A DNA stretch of 13,212 bases from DASZGI01 sp035938995 (GTDB taxonomy: Bacteria; Actinomycetota; Actinomycetes; Streptomycetales; Catenulisporaceae): NCBI RefSeq assembly GCF_035938995.1, contig NZ_DASZGI010000207.1, forward strand, positions 1 to 13,212, read 5' to 3'. The notes below the pieces were generated by a model that saw only the letters and a list, made by a program, of their open reading frames with translations, had not been told where the DNA came from and made no database searches. A program made the position numbers and the translations under genes. This document shows, piece by piece, positions 1 through 5,957 of this stretch. Position 1 is the stretch's first letter, and the number at the start of each line of letters is the position of its first letter.

Positions 1-107
1 TGGAAATGGCGCGGAGTGTCGCGCCGTCAGGTGCATGGCTGGGACAGGCTGGGGCTGCTGGGAGCAGCGCGCCGGAAATTGCAGGTATGACTGGAGGTCA
101 GACGAAC

Positions 108-1010
108 GTGGGTACTGCAAGTGGCGCCGTTCCGGGCATCGCGGGCCCGGGCTTTGCGGGGACCGTGGTGAGCCCGGTGCGTGCGGACGAATACGCCGTC
201 CCGGCCGTCGGGATGGGATCGGCCGCCATGGGCGTGAGCATCGGATACCAGGTCGACACGACCGCGCTGTCGGTCTACCCGCGCGCGGCGGCCCAGCGCG
301 GGCGCGGGCTGCACGGTCAGCTGGTTCAGCAGCTCGGTCAGATGATCGTCGCCGGCGAGCTCGGCGCCGACCGGCCGCTGGTGCCGGAGGAGATCGGCAA
401 CCGCTTCGAGGTTTCCCGCACCGTCGTGCGCGAGTCGCTGCGCGTGCTCGAGGCCAAGGGGCTGGTCTCGGCCCGTCCCAACGTGGGCACGCGGATTCGC
501 CCCGTGCACGAGTGGAACCTGCTCGACCCGGACGTGATCGAGTGGCGCGCCCTCGGCCCGTATCGCACCGACCAGGCCCGTGAGCTGATCGAGCTGCGCC
601 AGGCTTTCGAGCCGCTCGCCGTGCACCTCGTCGCCGCGCGCGCGGCCCGGCTGCCCGAGGCTGTCCGTATCCGCCTCGCCGAGTTGTCCGACATGCTCAC
701 AGAGACGGCAGCCACGGGTGACGTCGGCGGATTCCACCGCACCGACGCCGAACTGCACGCGCTGCTGCTGCGGGTCACCGACAACCGCATGCTGGAGCAC
801 CTGGCCACCGTCGTGTGCGGCGCGCTCGAGATCACCGGTGTCCGCTCGTATGGCTGCTCGCCGGAGGCCGAGGTCGATCAGCACACGTCGCTCGTCGATC
901 GGGTTTTGGCGGGCGACGGCGTGGGCGCGGCGGAAGTTGTCAGCGGACTACTGCGGCGGGTGCCCAGCCCGGCGGCGAGTGCTCACCTGCCGGCGCAGCG
1001 GGATAGGTGA
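108..1010 (+). CDS. whiH: FadR/GntR-family transcriptional regulator, probable WhiH (sporulation regulator)
   Basis: This is a DNA-binding regulator with a winged helix-turn-helix at about residues 66-131 (helix-turn-helix around EEIGNRFEVSRTVVRESLRV) and a C-terminal FCD ligand domain at about 150-285. FCD metal-ligand positions are visible at D213, H217 and H259. The fourth expected His, 22 residues after H259, is Leu281. The identification as WhiH rests on sequence feel and on position: in Streptomyces coelicolor whiH lies next to hrdB, as I recall. WhiH controls septation of aerial hyphae. I chose GTG 108 because GGAGG (93-97) lies 10 nt upstream. ATG 87 (GGAAA at 74-78) is an alternative, and ATG 6 is unlikely because third-position GC is low between 6 and 86. 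ATG 228 would still keep the DNA-binding domain. The N-terminal ~60 residues are Gly/Ala/Val-rich and probably disordered. The family call is firm; the symbol is less so. Confidence 0.85.
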   Translation: MGTASGAVPGIAGPGFAGTVVSPVRADEYAVPAVGMGSAAMGVSIGYQVDTTALSVYPRAAAQRGRGLHGQLVQQLGQMIVAGELGADRPLVPEEIGNRFEVSRTVVRESLRVLEAKGLVSARPNVGTRIRPVHEWNLLDPDVIEWRALGPYRTDQARELIELRQAFEPLAVHLVAARAARLPEAVRIRLAELSDMLTETAATGDVGGFHRTDAELHALLLRVTDNRMLEHLATVVCGALEITGVRSYGCSPEAEVDQHTSLVDRVLAGDGVGAAEVVSGLLRRVPSPAASAHLPAQRDR

Positions 1011-1065
1011 GGCAGGGCGGGCGCTAGGTAGAGCAGGAGACTGGGGCGACGAGCGACGGTGGAAA

Positions 1066-1099
1066 GCCGGGCCGGACGGTGAGATGCGTCCGGCCCGGC
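1066..1099. terminator. Strong hairpin, terminator of the whiH-like gene
   Basis: There is a perfect 13-bp stem: GCCGGGCCGGACG (1066-1078) pairs with 1087-1099 around an 8-nt loop. It lies 55 bp after the stop codon of the regulator gene. No T-tract follows, which is usual for actinobacterial terminators. It probably separates the regulator transcript from the phosphatase gene. Confidence 0.75.
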
Positions 1100-1307
1100 G
1101 CGCTCACAATGAGGCATTTGATTCCATGTAGGCAGTTCTCGGCGGTGGCGGAGCGGAGTTTTCCCATCTAATTACTCCCTGTAGACGCGCGGTGACGACT
1201 AAGCTCAGAGCGGGAAACATCCTGGGCCGTGGTTCACTGCGGCCGGCTGCACGGCGGCGGACACTCCATCCGCCGCTTCGTCGCGAACGGTGGGGACGGG
1301 AGCGCCA
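1100..1307 (+). promoter_or_regulatory. Upstream region of the PP2C phosphatase gene, with a leader hairpin
   Basis: The stretch at about 1104-1205 is clearly more AT-rich than the rest of the window, as expected of a promoter, but I see no convincing -35/-10 pair. TAGACG at 1182-1187 is a possible -10. A perfect 8-bp hairpin (1254-1261 with 1269-1276, 7-nt loop CACTCCA) sits about 18 bp before the ribosome binding site and may be part of the 5' leader. No coding potential is evident. Confidence 0.35.
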
Positions 1308-3011
1308 GTGGCCCGAGACGCCATGCGGAACCACAGTCCCGCGAACACGGGGCATCCCGACGCGGATACCGCACTGCTGCGCGCCCTTCTGCACGACGGT
1401 TCCGCCGCATTTGCGCTTTATGGCACGGACGGCCGCTATCGCCAGGTCAGCCGCGCGCTGGCCGACCTCAACGGCGCTCCTGCCTCCGCCCACCGGGGAC
1501 GGCTGCCCAGTGAGATCCTTCCCGCCGGGCTCGCTTCCCAGATCGAGGCATCCCTCGCCCGGGTCCTCGCCGACGGCATTCCGCGCCGTGAGATCGAGCA
1601 GCGCGAGGCGGCCCCAGAACTCGGTGGCGGGCTGCGCCTTTTCGACAGCCACTGGTCGGCCGTCCGCGACGACGCCGGCGCGATCATCGGTGCGCTCGCC
1701 GTCGTGCACGACGTGACCGACCGACACCGGGTTGCCGACCTGCTCGGCTCCACGCAATGGCGCATCGGGAAGCTTCAGACCGTGACCCGCGAGCTGGCCG
1801 GGGCGCTGACCATCGGCGAGGTGCGGGCGGCGGTCGCGAAGCTCGGCCAGGTCACCGGTGCCGCCCACGTCGACCTCCGGCTGCTCGACTCGGTCGGGCA
1901 CACGCCGTGGCCGCAGCCGGGCGGCTCGGGCTCGCGCCCGGTGCCCGCGCCGCGTACGCCGAACTCGACCGACGAAGAGCGCTGGGAGCGGCGCACCTTG
2001 TCCTGGCCTCCGCTGCTCGCCGCCACCGTGCGCGCGGGCCAAGCCGTCTACCTGCCCGAGCCCGGAGCGATGCACGAGGCGTTCCCCGAATCCGCCCACT
2101 GGGACGAGGCCCCGGACGACGAGCGGGCCTGGGCCGTCCTGCCCCTGGTCACCGCGGCCGGACCGGTCGGCGGTCTCTACCTCGCCTTCGAATCTGAGCG
2201 TCCCTTCGATGAGGAGGACCGGGCCTACCTCCAGGCACTGGCCGGCCAGTGCACGATGGCGGTGGCCCGCGCCCGCATGCACGAACGCGAACACCGCCAG
2301 GTCGTCTCGCTCCAGGAGGCCCTGCTGCCCAAGCGGCTGCCCAGCCTCTCCGGTGTCGAGGCCGCCTTCCGGTACATCCCCGGCTCGATGGACACCGAGG
2401 TCGGCGGCGACTGGTACGACCTGTTCGGATTCCCGGACGGTCGCGTCGGCATGGTCGTCGGCGACGTGATCGGCAAGGGGGTGACGGCCGCGGCGGGCAT
2501 GGGCCGGGTGCGTGCCGCGCTGCGGGCGCTGGCCTTCACCGACCCCTCCCCGCGGGCCGTGATGAGCGGCCTGGACCGGCTCTTCGACGCCACCGAGAAC
2601 GCCGAATCGCTCACCACGGTCGTCTACGCCGTGTTCGACCCGGCCGACGGATCGCTGCTGATGTCCGACGCCGGCCATCTCCCGCTCCTCGTGGTGACCG
2701 CGGACGGCGCGCCGCGCTACGTGGATGCGACGCCCGAGGCGACGCCGCTCGGCTGGAGCGAGGAACGAATCGAGCATCACATGACGCTCGGTTCGGGCGA
2801 CATCGTGCTCGGCTTCTCGGACGGCCTGGTGGAGACCCGCTCCGCCTCGCTCGACGAGGGCCTCGACCGGCTGCTGCGCGCCGTGCGCTCGGCGCCCGAC
2901 CAGGCCCTCGAGCCGCTGCTCGACCACCTGGTCGACACGATGCTGCGCGAGCATCACGATCAAGACGACGACGTGACGGTGCTCGCGGTACGGGTGGCGC
3001 GCTCGACGTGA
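1308..3011 (+). CDS. PAS-GAF-PP2C (RsbU/SpoIIE-type) serine phosphatase
   Basis: This 567-aa cytoplasmic protein is predicted to be a metal-dependent serine/threonine phosphatase. The usual family substrates are phosphorylated STAS anti-anti-sigma factors. Domains in order are PAS (about 25-140, ending VVHDVTDRHR), GAF (about 150-323) and PP2C/SpoIIE (about 335-565, after the signature LQEALLP). Metal-binding acidic motifs are intact: GDWYD (D368, D371), GDVIGKG (D386), SDGLVETR (D505) and DDDVTV (D553-D555), so it should be active. There is no HATPase_c kinase domain, STAS domain or membrane segment. The start is GTG 1308, with GGGAG at 1298-1302. GTG 1290 has no ribosome binding site, and ATG 1323 is a weaker option. 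It sits between the whiH-like gene and hrdB, which suggests but does not prove a link to sigma-factor control. The ligands of the PAS and GAF domains cannot be told from the sequence. Confidence 0.88.
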   Translation: MARDAMRNHSPANTGHPDADTALLRALLHDGSAAFALYGTDGRYRQVSRALADLNGAPASAHRGRLPSEILPAGLASQIEASLARVLADGIPRREIEQREAAPELGGGLRLFDSHWSAVRDDAGAIIGALAVVHDVTDRHRVADLLGSTQWRIGKLQTVTRELAGALTIGEVRAAVAKLGQVTGAAHVDLRLLDSVGHTPWPQPGGSGSRPVPAPRTPNSTDEERWERRTLSWPPLLAATVRAGQAVYLPEPGAMHEAFPESAHWDEAPDDERAWAVLPLVTAAGPVGGLYLAFESERPFDEEDRAYLQALAGQCTMAVARARMHEREHRQVVSLQEALLPKRLPSLSGVEAAFRYIPGSMDTEVGGDWYDLFGFPDGRVGMVVGDVIGKGVTAAAGMGRVRAALRALAFTDPSPRAVMSGLDRLFDATENAESLTTVVYAVFDPADGSLLMSDAGHLPLLVVTADGAPRYVDATPEATPLGWSEERIEHHMTLGSGDIVLGFSDGLVETRSASLDEGLDRLLRAVRSAPDQALEPLLDHLVDTMLREHHDQDDDVTVLAVRVARST

Positions 3012-3094
3012 AGCCGGACCACCGGTCCAAAGGGGGGGAGCGAAGTGAGACGACGACACAACGCCGCGGAGCGACGGGGTGGCCCCGTGCGCGC

Positions 3095-3118
3095 TTGTCG
3101 ACCGACCGCTGCTAGACT
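3095..3118 (+). promoter_or_regulatory. Candidate vegetative promoter of hrdB (-10 TAGACT)
   Basis: TAGACT at 3113-3118 matches the TANNNT -10 form of actinobacterial housekeeping promoters and is preceded by CTGC. TTGTCG at 3095-3100 looks like a -35 box, but the spacer is only 12 bp instead of 17-18, so it may not serve as one. Promoters with a good -10 and no -35 are common in this group, where RbpA and CarD assist. If used, the leader would be about 265 nt long. Confidence 0.4.
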
Positions 3119-3239
3119 CGTAGACCGAGTGCGTGACCTGCGTTCGCGAAGCGGTGCACAGCGGCTTGATAGCAGCCGCGGCCGGCATGATCCACACCAG
3201 GCACGACTACACGCGGCCGCCGCCTGCTGTCGTCACAGT

Positions 3240-3266
3240 GGGAATACGGTGCCGCTGCATCGCGCT
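3240..3266 (+). promoter_or_regulatory. Possible SigR-type promoter of hrdB
   Basis: GGGAAT at 3240-3245 is the -35 form recognised by the thiol-stress sigma factor SigR (GGAAT, about 18 bp, GTT). At 18-bp spacing the -10 position reads GCT (3264-3266), and GTC follows at 3267-3269, so the -10 match is imperfect. As I recall, hrdB of S. coelicolor has a second, SigR-dependent promoter, which gives this motif some prior support. Confidence 0.3.
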
Positions 3267-3391
3267 GTCATACAAGCGTGGCAGGCCCGGGAGAGCCGCC
3301 GCACCATACGTCAGTCCCGTTCCGCCGCGTTTCGATAGCATGCCAGGTCTTTTAGTTAGCGCTTCAAGGAACCTTTCCGAAGGGTACGTGA

Positions 3392-5161
3392 GTGTCGGCC
3401 CCTACCTCGCTTTCCGCATCTGCCGCGACCGCCGCGTCCGGCGCCCAGTCGATGACAGAGGACTCGCCGGCCACGCCGGTGGCGATCGCCGTGCAGGTCC
3501 TGCTCGACCGCGCCCAGGGAGCCGCGGTCTCGAGCGAGGACGTGCGGCGCGCCTGCGAGCACGCCAAGGTCCCGGTCAGCCAGGCGAAGTCGGTACTGCG
3601 CGCGCTGCTGGAACAGGGTGTCACCGTCGCCGTGGTGGGCGAGGGTGCCGCGTCTCTGAGCAAGCCGCGCAAGCGTGCTGTCGCCGCCGCGACCCCGGCG
3701 CGAGCCACGACGACCGTGCGCAAGAACGCCGAGGCCGCGGCCCCGGCCGCGCAGTCCGCCGCCGATAACACCGAGAAGAAGGGCGCGCCCGCGCCGACCG
3801 CGAACGGCGACTCGGCTGCGGCCGAGCACGCCGCTGAGGCGTCCGAGACCGCAGCGGCCCCCGCCAAGAAGGCCGCCGCGAAGAAGGCCGCCCCCGCCAA
3901 GAAGGCGGCTGCCGAAGGCGACGAGGCCGCGCCCGCTAAGAAGGGTGCCCCCGCGAAGAAGGTCGCGCCCGCCAAGGCGACCTCGGGCAAGGCGTCCGAC
4001 GACGAAGAGGCGATCGACGGCGAGGAGGACCTCGACGCCGAGCTCGAAATCGACCTCGAGGCCGACGAGGCGCTGGTCGAGGAAGTCGAGATCGAGGGCG
4101 CCGCCGAAGAGGCCGTCGAGGCTGAGGCGGAGACCGAGGAGGCCGAGCCGGCCAGCGAAGAGGCCGCTCCCGTCACCGAGGAGGACGAGGGCTTCGTCCT
4201 GTCCGACGACGACGAGGACGACGCCCCGGCCCAGCAGGTCGCCTCCGCGGGCGCCACCGCCGACCCGGTCAAGGACTACCTCAAGCAGATCGGCAAGGTC
4301 CCGCTGCTCAACGCCGAGCAGGAGGTGGAGCTGGCCAAGCGGATCGAGGCGGGCCTGTTCGCCGAGGAGAAGCTCAACTCGGGCGAGAAGATGGACCCCC
4401 GGTTCAAGCACGAGCTGGAGATCATCGCCGAAGACGGCCGCCGGGCCAAGAACCACCTGCTCGAGGCGAACCTGCGCTTGGTGGTCTCGCTGGCCAAGCG
4501 GTACACCGGCCGCGGCATGCTCTTCCTGGACCTGATCCAGGAGGGCAACCTCGGTCTCATCCGCGCGGTGGAGAAGTTCGACTACACCAAGGGCTACAAG
4601 TTCTCCACGTATGCCACCTGGTGGATCCGCCAGGCGATCACCCGAGCGATGGCCGATCAGGCGCGCACCATCCGCATCCCGGTGCACATGGTCGAGGTCA
4701 TCAACAAGCTCGCCCGGGTGCAGCGCCAGATGCTCCAGGACCTCGGCCGCGAGCCGACGCCCGAGGAGCTGGCCAAGGAACTCGACATGACCCCGGAGAA
4801 GGTCATCGAGGTGCAGAAGTACGGCCGCGAGCCGATCTCCCTGCACACTCCGCTCGGCGAGGACGGCGACAGCGAGTTCGGCGACCTGATCGAGGACTCC
4901 GAGGCGGTCGTGCCGGCCGACGCGGTCTCCTTCACCCTGCTCCAGGAGCAGCTGCACTCCGTGCTCGACACCCTGTCAGAGCGCGAAGCGGGCGTGGTCT
5001 CGATGCGCTTCGGCCTGACCGACGGCCAGCCCAAGACGCTCGACGAGATCGGTAAGGTCTACGGAGTCACGCGCGAGCGGATCCGGCAGATCGAGTCGAA
5101 GACGATGTCGAAGCTGCGCCACCCGTCGCGGTCCCAGGTCCTGCGCGACTACCTGGACTAG
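3392..5161 (+). CDS. hrdB: Principal RNA polymerase sigma factor HrdB (SigA/RpoD)
   Basis: This is the essential group 1 sigma-70 factor that directs RNA polymerase to housekeeping promoters. Its 589 residues comprise a region 1.1-like segment (about 25-90), an Ala/Lys-rich tract with repeated AKKAA units (about 150-200), a highly acidic Glu/Asp tract (about 203-282), region 1.2 starting at D291 (DPVKDYLKQIG), region 2 (from L361, including the GYKFSTYATWWIRQAI core of 2.3-2.4), region 3, and region 4.2 (from L550, TRERIRQIESKTMSKLRHPS), ending LRDYLD. All conserved regions are complete. The GTG start has GAAGGG 7 nt upstream. From memory, S. coelicolor HrdB is about 511 aa, so this one is longer, mostly in the low-complexity linker. 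A strong hairpin follows the stop. Confidence 0.97.
   Translation: MSAPTSLSASAATAASGAQSMTEDSPATPVAIAVQVLLDRAQGAAVSSEDVRRACEHAKVPVSQAKSVLRALLEQGVTVAVVGEGAASLSKPRKRAVAAATPARATTTVRKNAEAAAPAAQSAADNTEKKGAPAPTANGDSAAAEHAAEASETAAAPAKKAAAKKAAPAKKAAAEGDEAAPAKKGAPAKKVAPAKATSGKASDDEEAIDGEEDLDAELEIDLEADEALVEEVEIEGAAEEAVEAEAETEEAEPASEEAAPVTEEDEGFVLSDDDEDDAPAQQVASAGATADPVKDYLKQIGKVPLLNAEQEVELAKRIEAGLFAEEKLNSGEKMDPRFKHELEIIAEDGRRAKNHLLEANLRLVVSLAKRYTGRGMLFLDLIQEGNLGLIRAVEKFDYTKGYKFSTYATWWIRQAITRAMADQARTIRIPVHMVEVINKLARVQRQMLQDLGREPTPEELAKELDMTPEKVIEVQKYGREPISLHTPLGEDGDSEFGDLIEDSEAVVPADAVSFTLLQEQLHSVLDTLSEREAGVVSMRFGLTDGQPKTLDEIGKVYGVTRERIRQIESKTMSKLRHPSRSQVLRDYLD
3863..3980 (+). repeat. AKKAA-type coding repeat in the HrdB linker
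   Basis: This in-frame run of short degenerate units encodes Ala-Lys-Lys motifs (PAKKAAAKKAAPAKKAA and further copies), similar in composition to histone H1-like tails of actinobacterial proteins. It lies at about residues 158-197 of HrdB and is followed at once by the acidic tract. Such tracts vary in length between related species, probably by slippage or recombination between copies. Confidence 0.7.
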
Positions 5162-5177
5162 GACGCGGACACAGCGA

Positions 5178-5213
5178 AGCGGGCCGTACCCGGAACTCCG
5201 GGTGCGGCCCGCT
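5178..5213. terminator. Strong hairpin terminator after hrdB
   Basis: Two 16-nt arms (5178-5193 and 5198-5213) pair along their whole length around the loop AACT. The only non-Watson-Crick pair is T5187 with G5204, a G-U wobble in the + strand RNA. The hairpin starts 17 bp after the hrdB stop. It lies between convergent genes and may act in both directions. Confidence 0.8.
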
Positions 5214-5237
5214 CGACGGTCAGTGGCAGGAAAGTAC

Positions 5238-5264
5238 GCGCCGGACGGACTGTCCGCCGGGCGC
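5238..5264 (-). terminator. Second hairpin, next to the stop of the DUF7455-type gene
   Basis: GCGCC (5238-5242) pairs with GGCGC (5260-5264), and inside it GGAC (5243-5246) pairs with GTCC (5252-5255), leaving a bulge on one side. It lies 9 bp beyond the stop of the minus-strand gene and could terminate that transcript together with the 5178-5213 hairpin. Confidence 0.4.
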
Positions 5265-5272
5265 CCAGGTCG

Positions 5273-5515
5273 TCAGTGCTCGTCGTCCGTGGCCGAGGCC
5301 TCGGTGGCGGAGAGCTTTTCCGACTCGTCGTGGATCTCGGCGGCGATGGAACGCAGGCTCTCTTCGTACTTCTTGCCGTGGTGGGCGCAGAAGAGGAGCT
5401 CGCCTCCAGAGGCGAGGGTGACGCGGAGGTAGGCCTTCGCGCCGCAGCGGTCACAGCGGTCGAGCGCGGTGAGCGGCTCGGGCGAGAGGAGGTCTGGTGT
5501 CAGGACAGCGGTCAC
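5273..5515 (-). CDS. Small DUF7455-type zinc-ribbon-like protein
   Basis: This 80-aa protein has a compact Cys/His pattern: CDRCG (C21, C24) and, after a short beta-rich stretch (AYLRVTLASGGELLF), CAHH (C43, H45, H46). This suggests a zinc-binding fold. The C-terminal ~30 residues are charged and helical (EESLRSIAAEIHDESEKL). I recognise the pattern as the small actinobacterial family annotated DUF7455, often found beside hrdB; its function is unknown to me. I chose the GTG at 5515 because AAGGGG lies 4 nt upstream and because the family starts close to this point. The reading frame stays open further upstream, but that sequence is a non-coding leader by composition. It is convergent with hrdB and divergent from parE. 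Confidence 0.85.
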   Translation of the reverse strand: MTAVLTPDLLSPEPLTALDRCDRCGAKAYLRVTLASGGELLFCAHHGKKYEESLRSIAAEIHDESEKLSATEASATDDEH

Positions 5516-5957
5516 GTCGCCCCTTCTTTCTGCGTCGACTGTGCCCGTGGCCCGGCGATCCTGAGCGGATCTCCGGACCCGGTGCGCCGGTCCGGGCGTC
5601 CGGTGGACGGGGTTTTCGGCCCGTCTACCCGGATCAACATCAAACCATCCGCGAATACTCCCCGCGCCAGTGTTCAGGGGCAAAACCCCGCCAGTTCGCT
5701 CAGGGCGTACGGACCGACGGCCCGAAACCGACGGAAAGTAGACAGGCTGTACCGGACCGGACACGTATGGTGAGACTCCAGCCCACTTTTACCGACACTT
5801 TGGTCGGAACCCTGACAGTGCCCAAGCCCCGCAGCGCTGTCCCCGCGAACCGCTACGCTGAGTGCGCGTCAGGATGTCCGCGCCTCCGGCCCCGACCGGC
5901 GCCGCCGCGGCCCCGCGACCAGCAGACACACCGTGAAACACAAGGGAGCGAATCACC
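5516..5957. promoter_or_regulatory. Divergent regulatory region between the DUF7455-type gene and parE (442 bp)
   Basis: I find no gene here. Visible structures are a bulged hairpin at 5573-5595 (CCGGACC with GGTCCGG) in the leader of the minus-strand gene, a 4-bp G/C hairpin at 5677-5689, and CCGAC (5792-5796) with GTCGG (5803-5807), a small inverted repeat in a locally AT-rich patch (about 5780-5810). TACGCT at 5854-5859 is a possible -10 for parE, but no -35 precedes it at the right distance. The parE ribosome binding site AAGGGAG is at 5942-5948. No promoter for the minus-strand gene is clear. Confidence 0.45.

Larger units (their letters stand above)
3012..3391 (+). promoter_or_regulatory. 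hrdB upstream region (380 bp non-coding)
   Basis: No gene is supported in this stretch. It begins with a small hairpin right after the phosphatase stop (GGACC 3016-3020, GGTCC 3024-3028), followed by a purine-rich AGGGGGGGAG (3031-3040). Two candidate promoter elements follow and are listed separately. The last 35 bp hold the hrdB ribosome binding site, GAAGGG at 3379-3384, 7 nt before the GTG start. A long leader with more than one promoter would suit a principal sigma factor gene. Confidence 0.6.

Noticed and set aside
6..107. N-terminal extension of the WhiH-like protein to ATG 6
   Set aside because: Third-position GC is low up to position 86, and no ribosome binding site can be judged at the window edge. 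GTG 108 has a strong one.
1104..3197. Very long minus-strand open frame opposite the phosphatase gene
   Set aside because: It is a high-GC shadow frame. The translation is rich in Arg, Gly and Val with no domain, while the plus strand has complete PAS, GAF and PP2C motifs.
3045..3338. 97-codon plus-strand frame with GTG start after AGGGGGGGAG, just upstream of hrdB
   Set aside because: The ribosome-binding-like sequence is good, but third-position GC is only about half, far below real genes here. It also overlaps the candidate hrdB promoters, and the product is Arg-rich and unlike any protein I know.
3356..4957. Long minus-strand frame opposite hrdB
   Set aside because: It is the mirror image of the sigma factor's repetitive linker (Leu/Gly/Ser runs), and the opposite strand is unmistakably HrdB.
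5677..5689. GGGG-CAAAA-CCCC hairpin as a terminator or G-quadruplex
   Set aside because: It has only four pairs and a single G-run, so it is too weak to call a feature in this GC background.
5516..5764. Upstream extension of the DUF7455-type protein to 163 aa
   Set aside because: The frame is open, but the composition is non-coding, and the GTG at 5515 has a ribosome binding site and matches the family's usual N-terminus.
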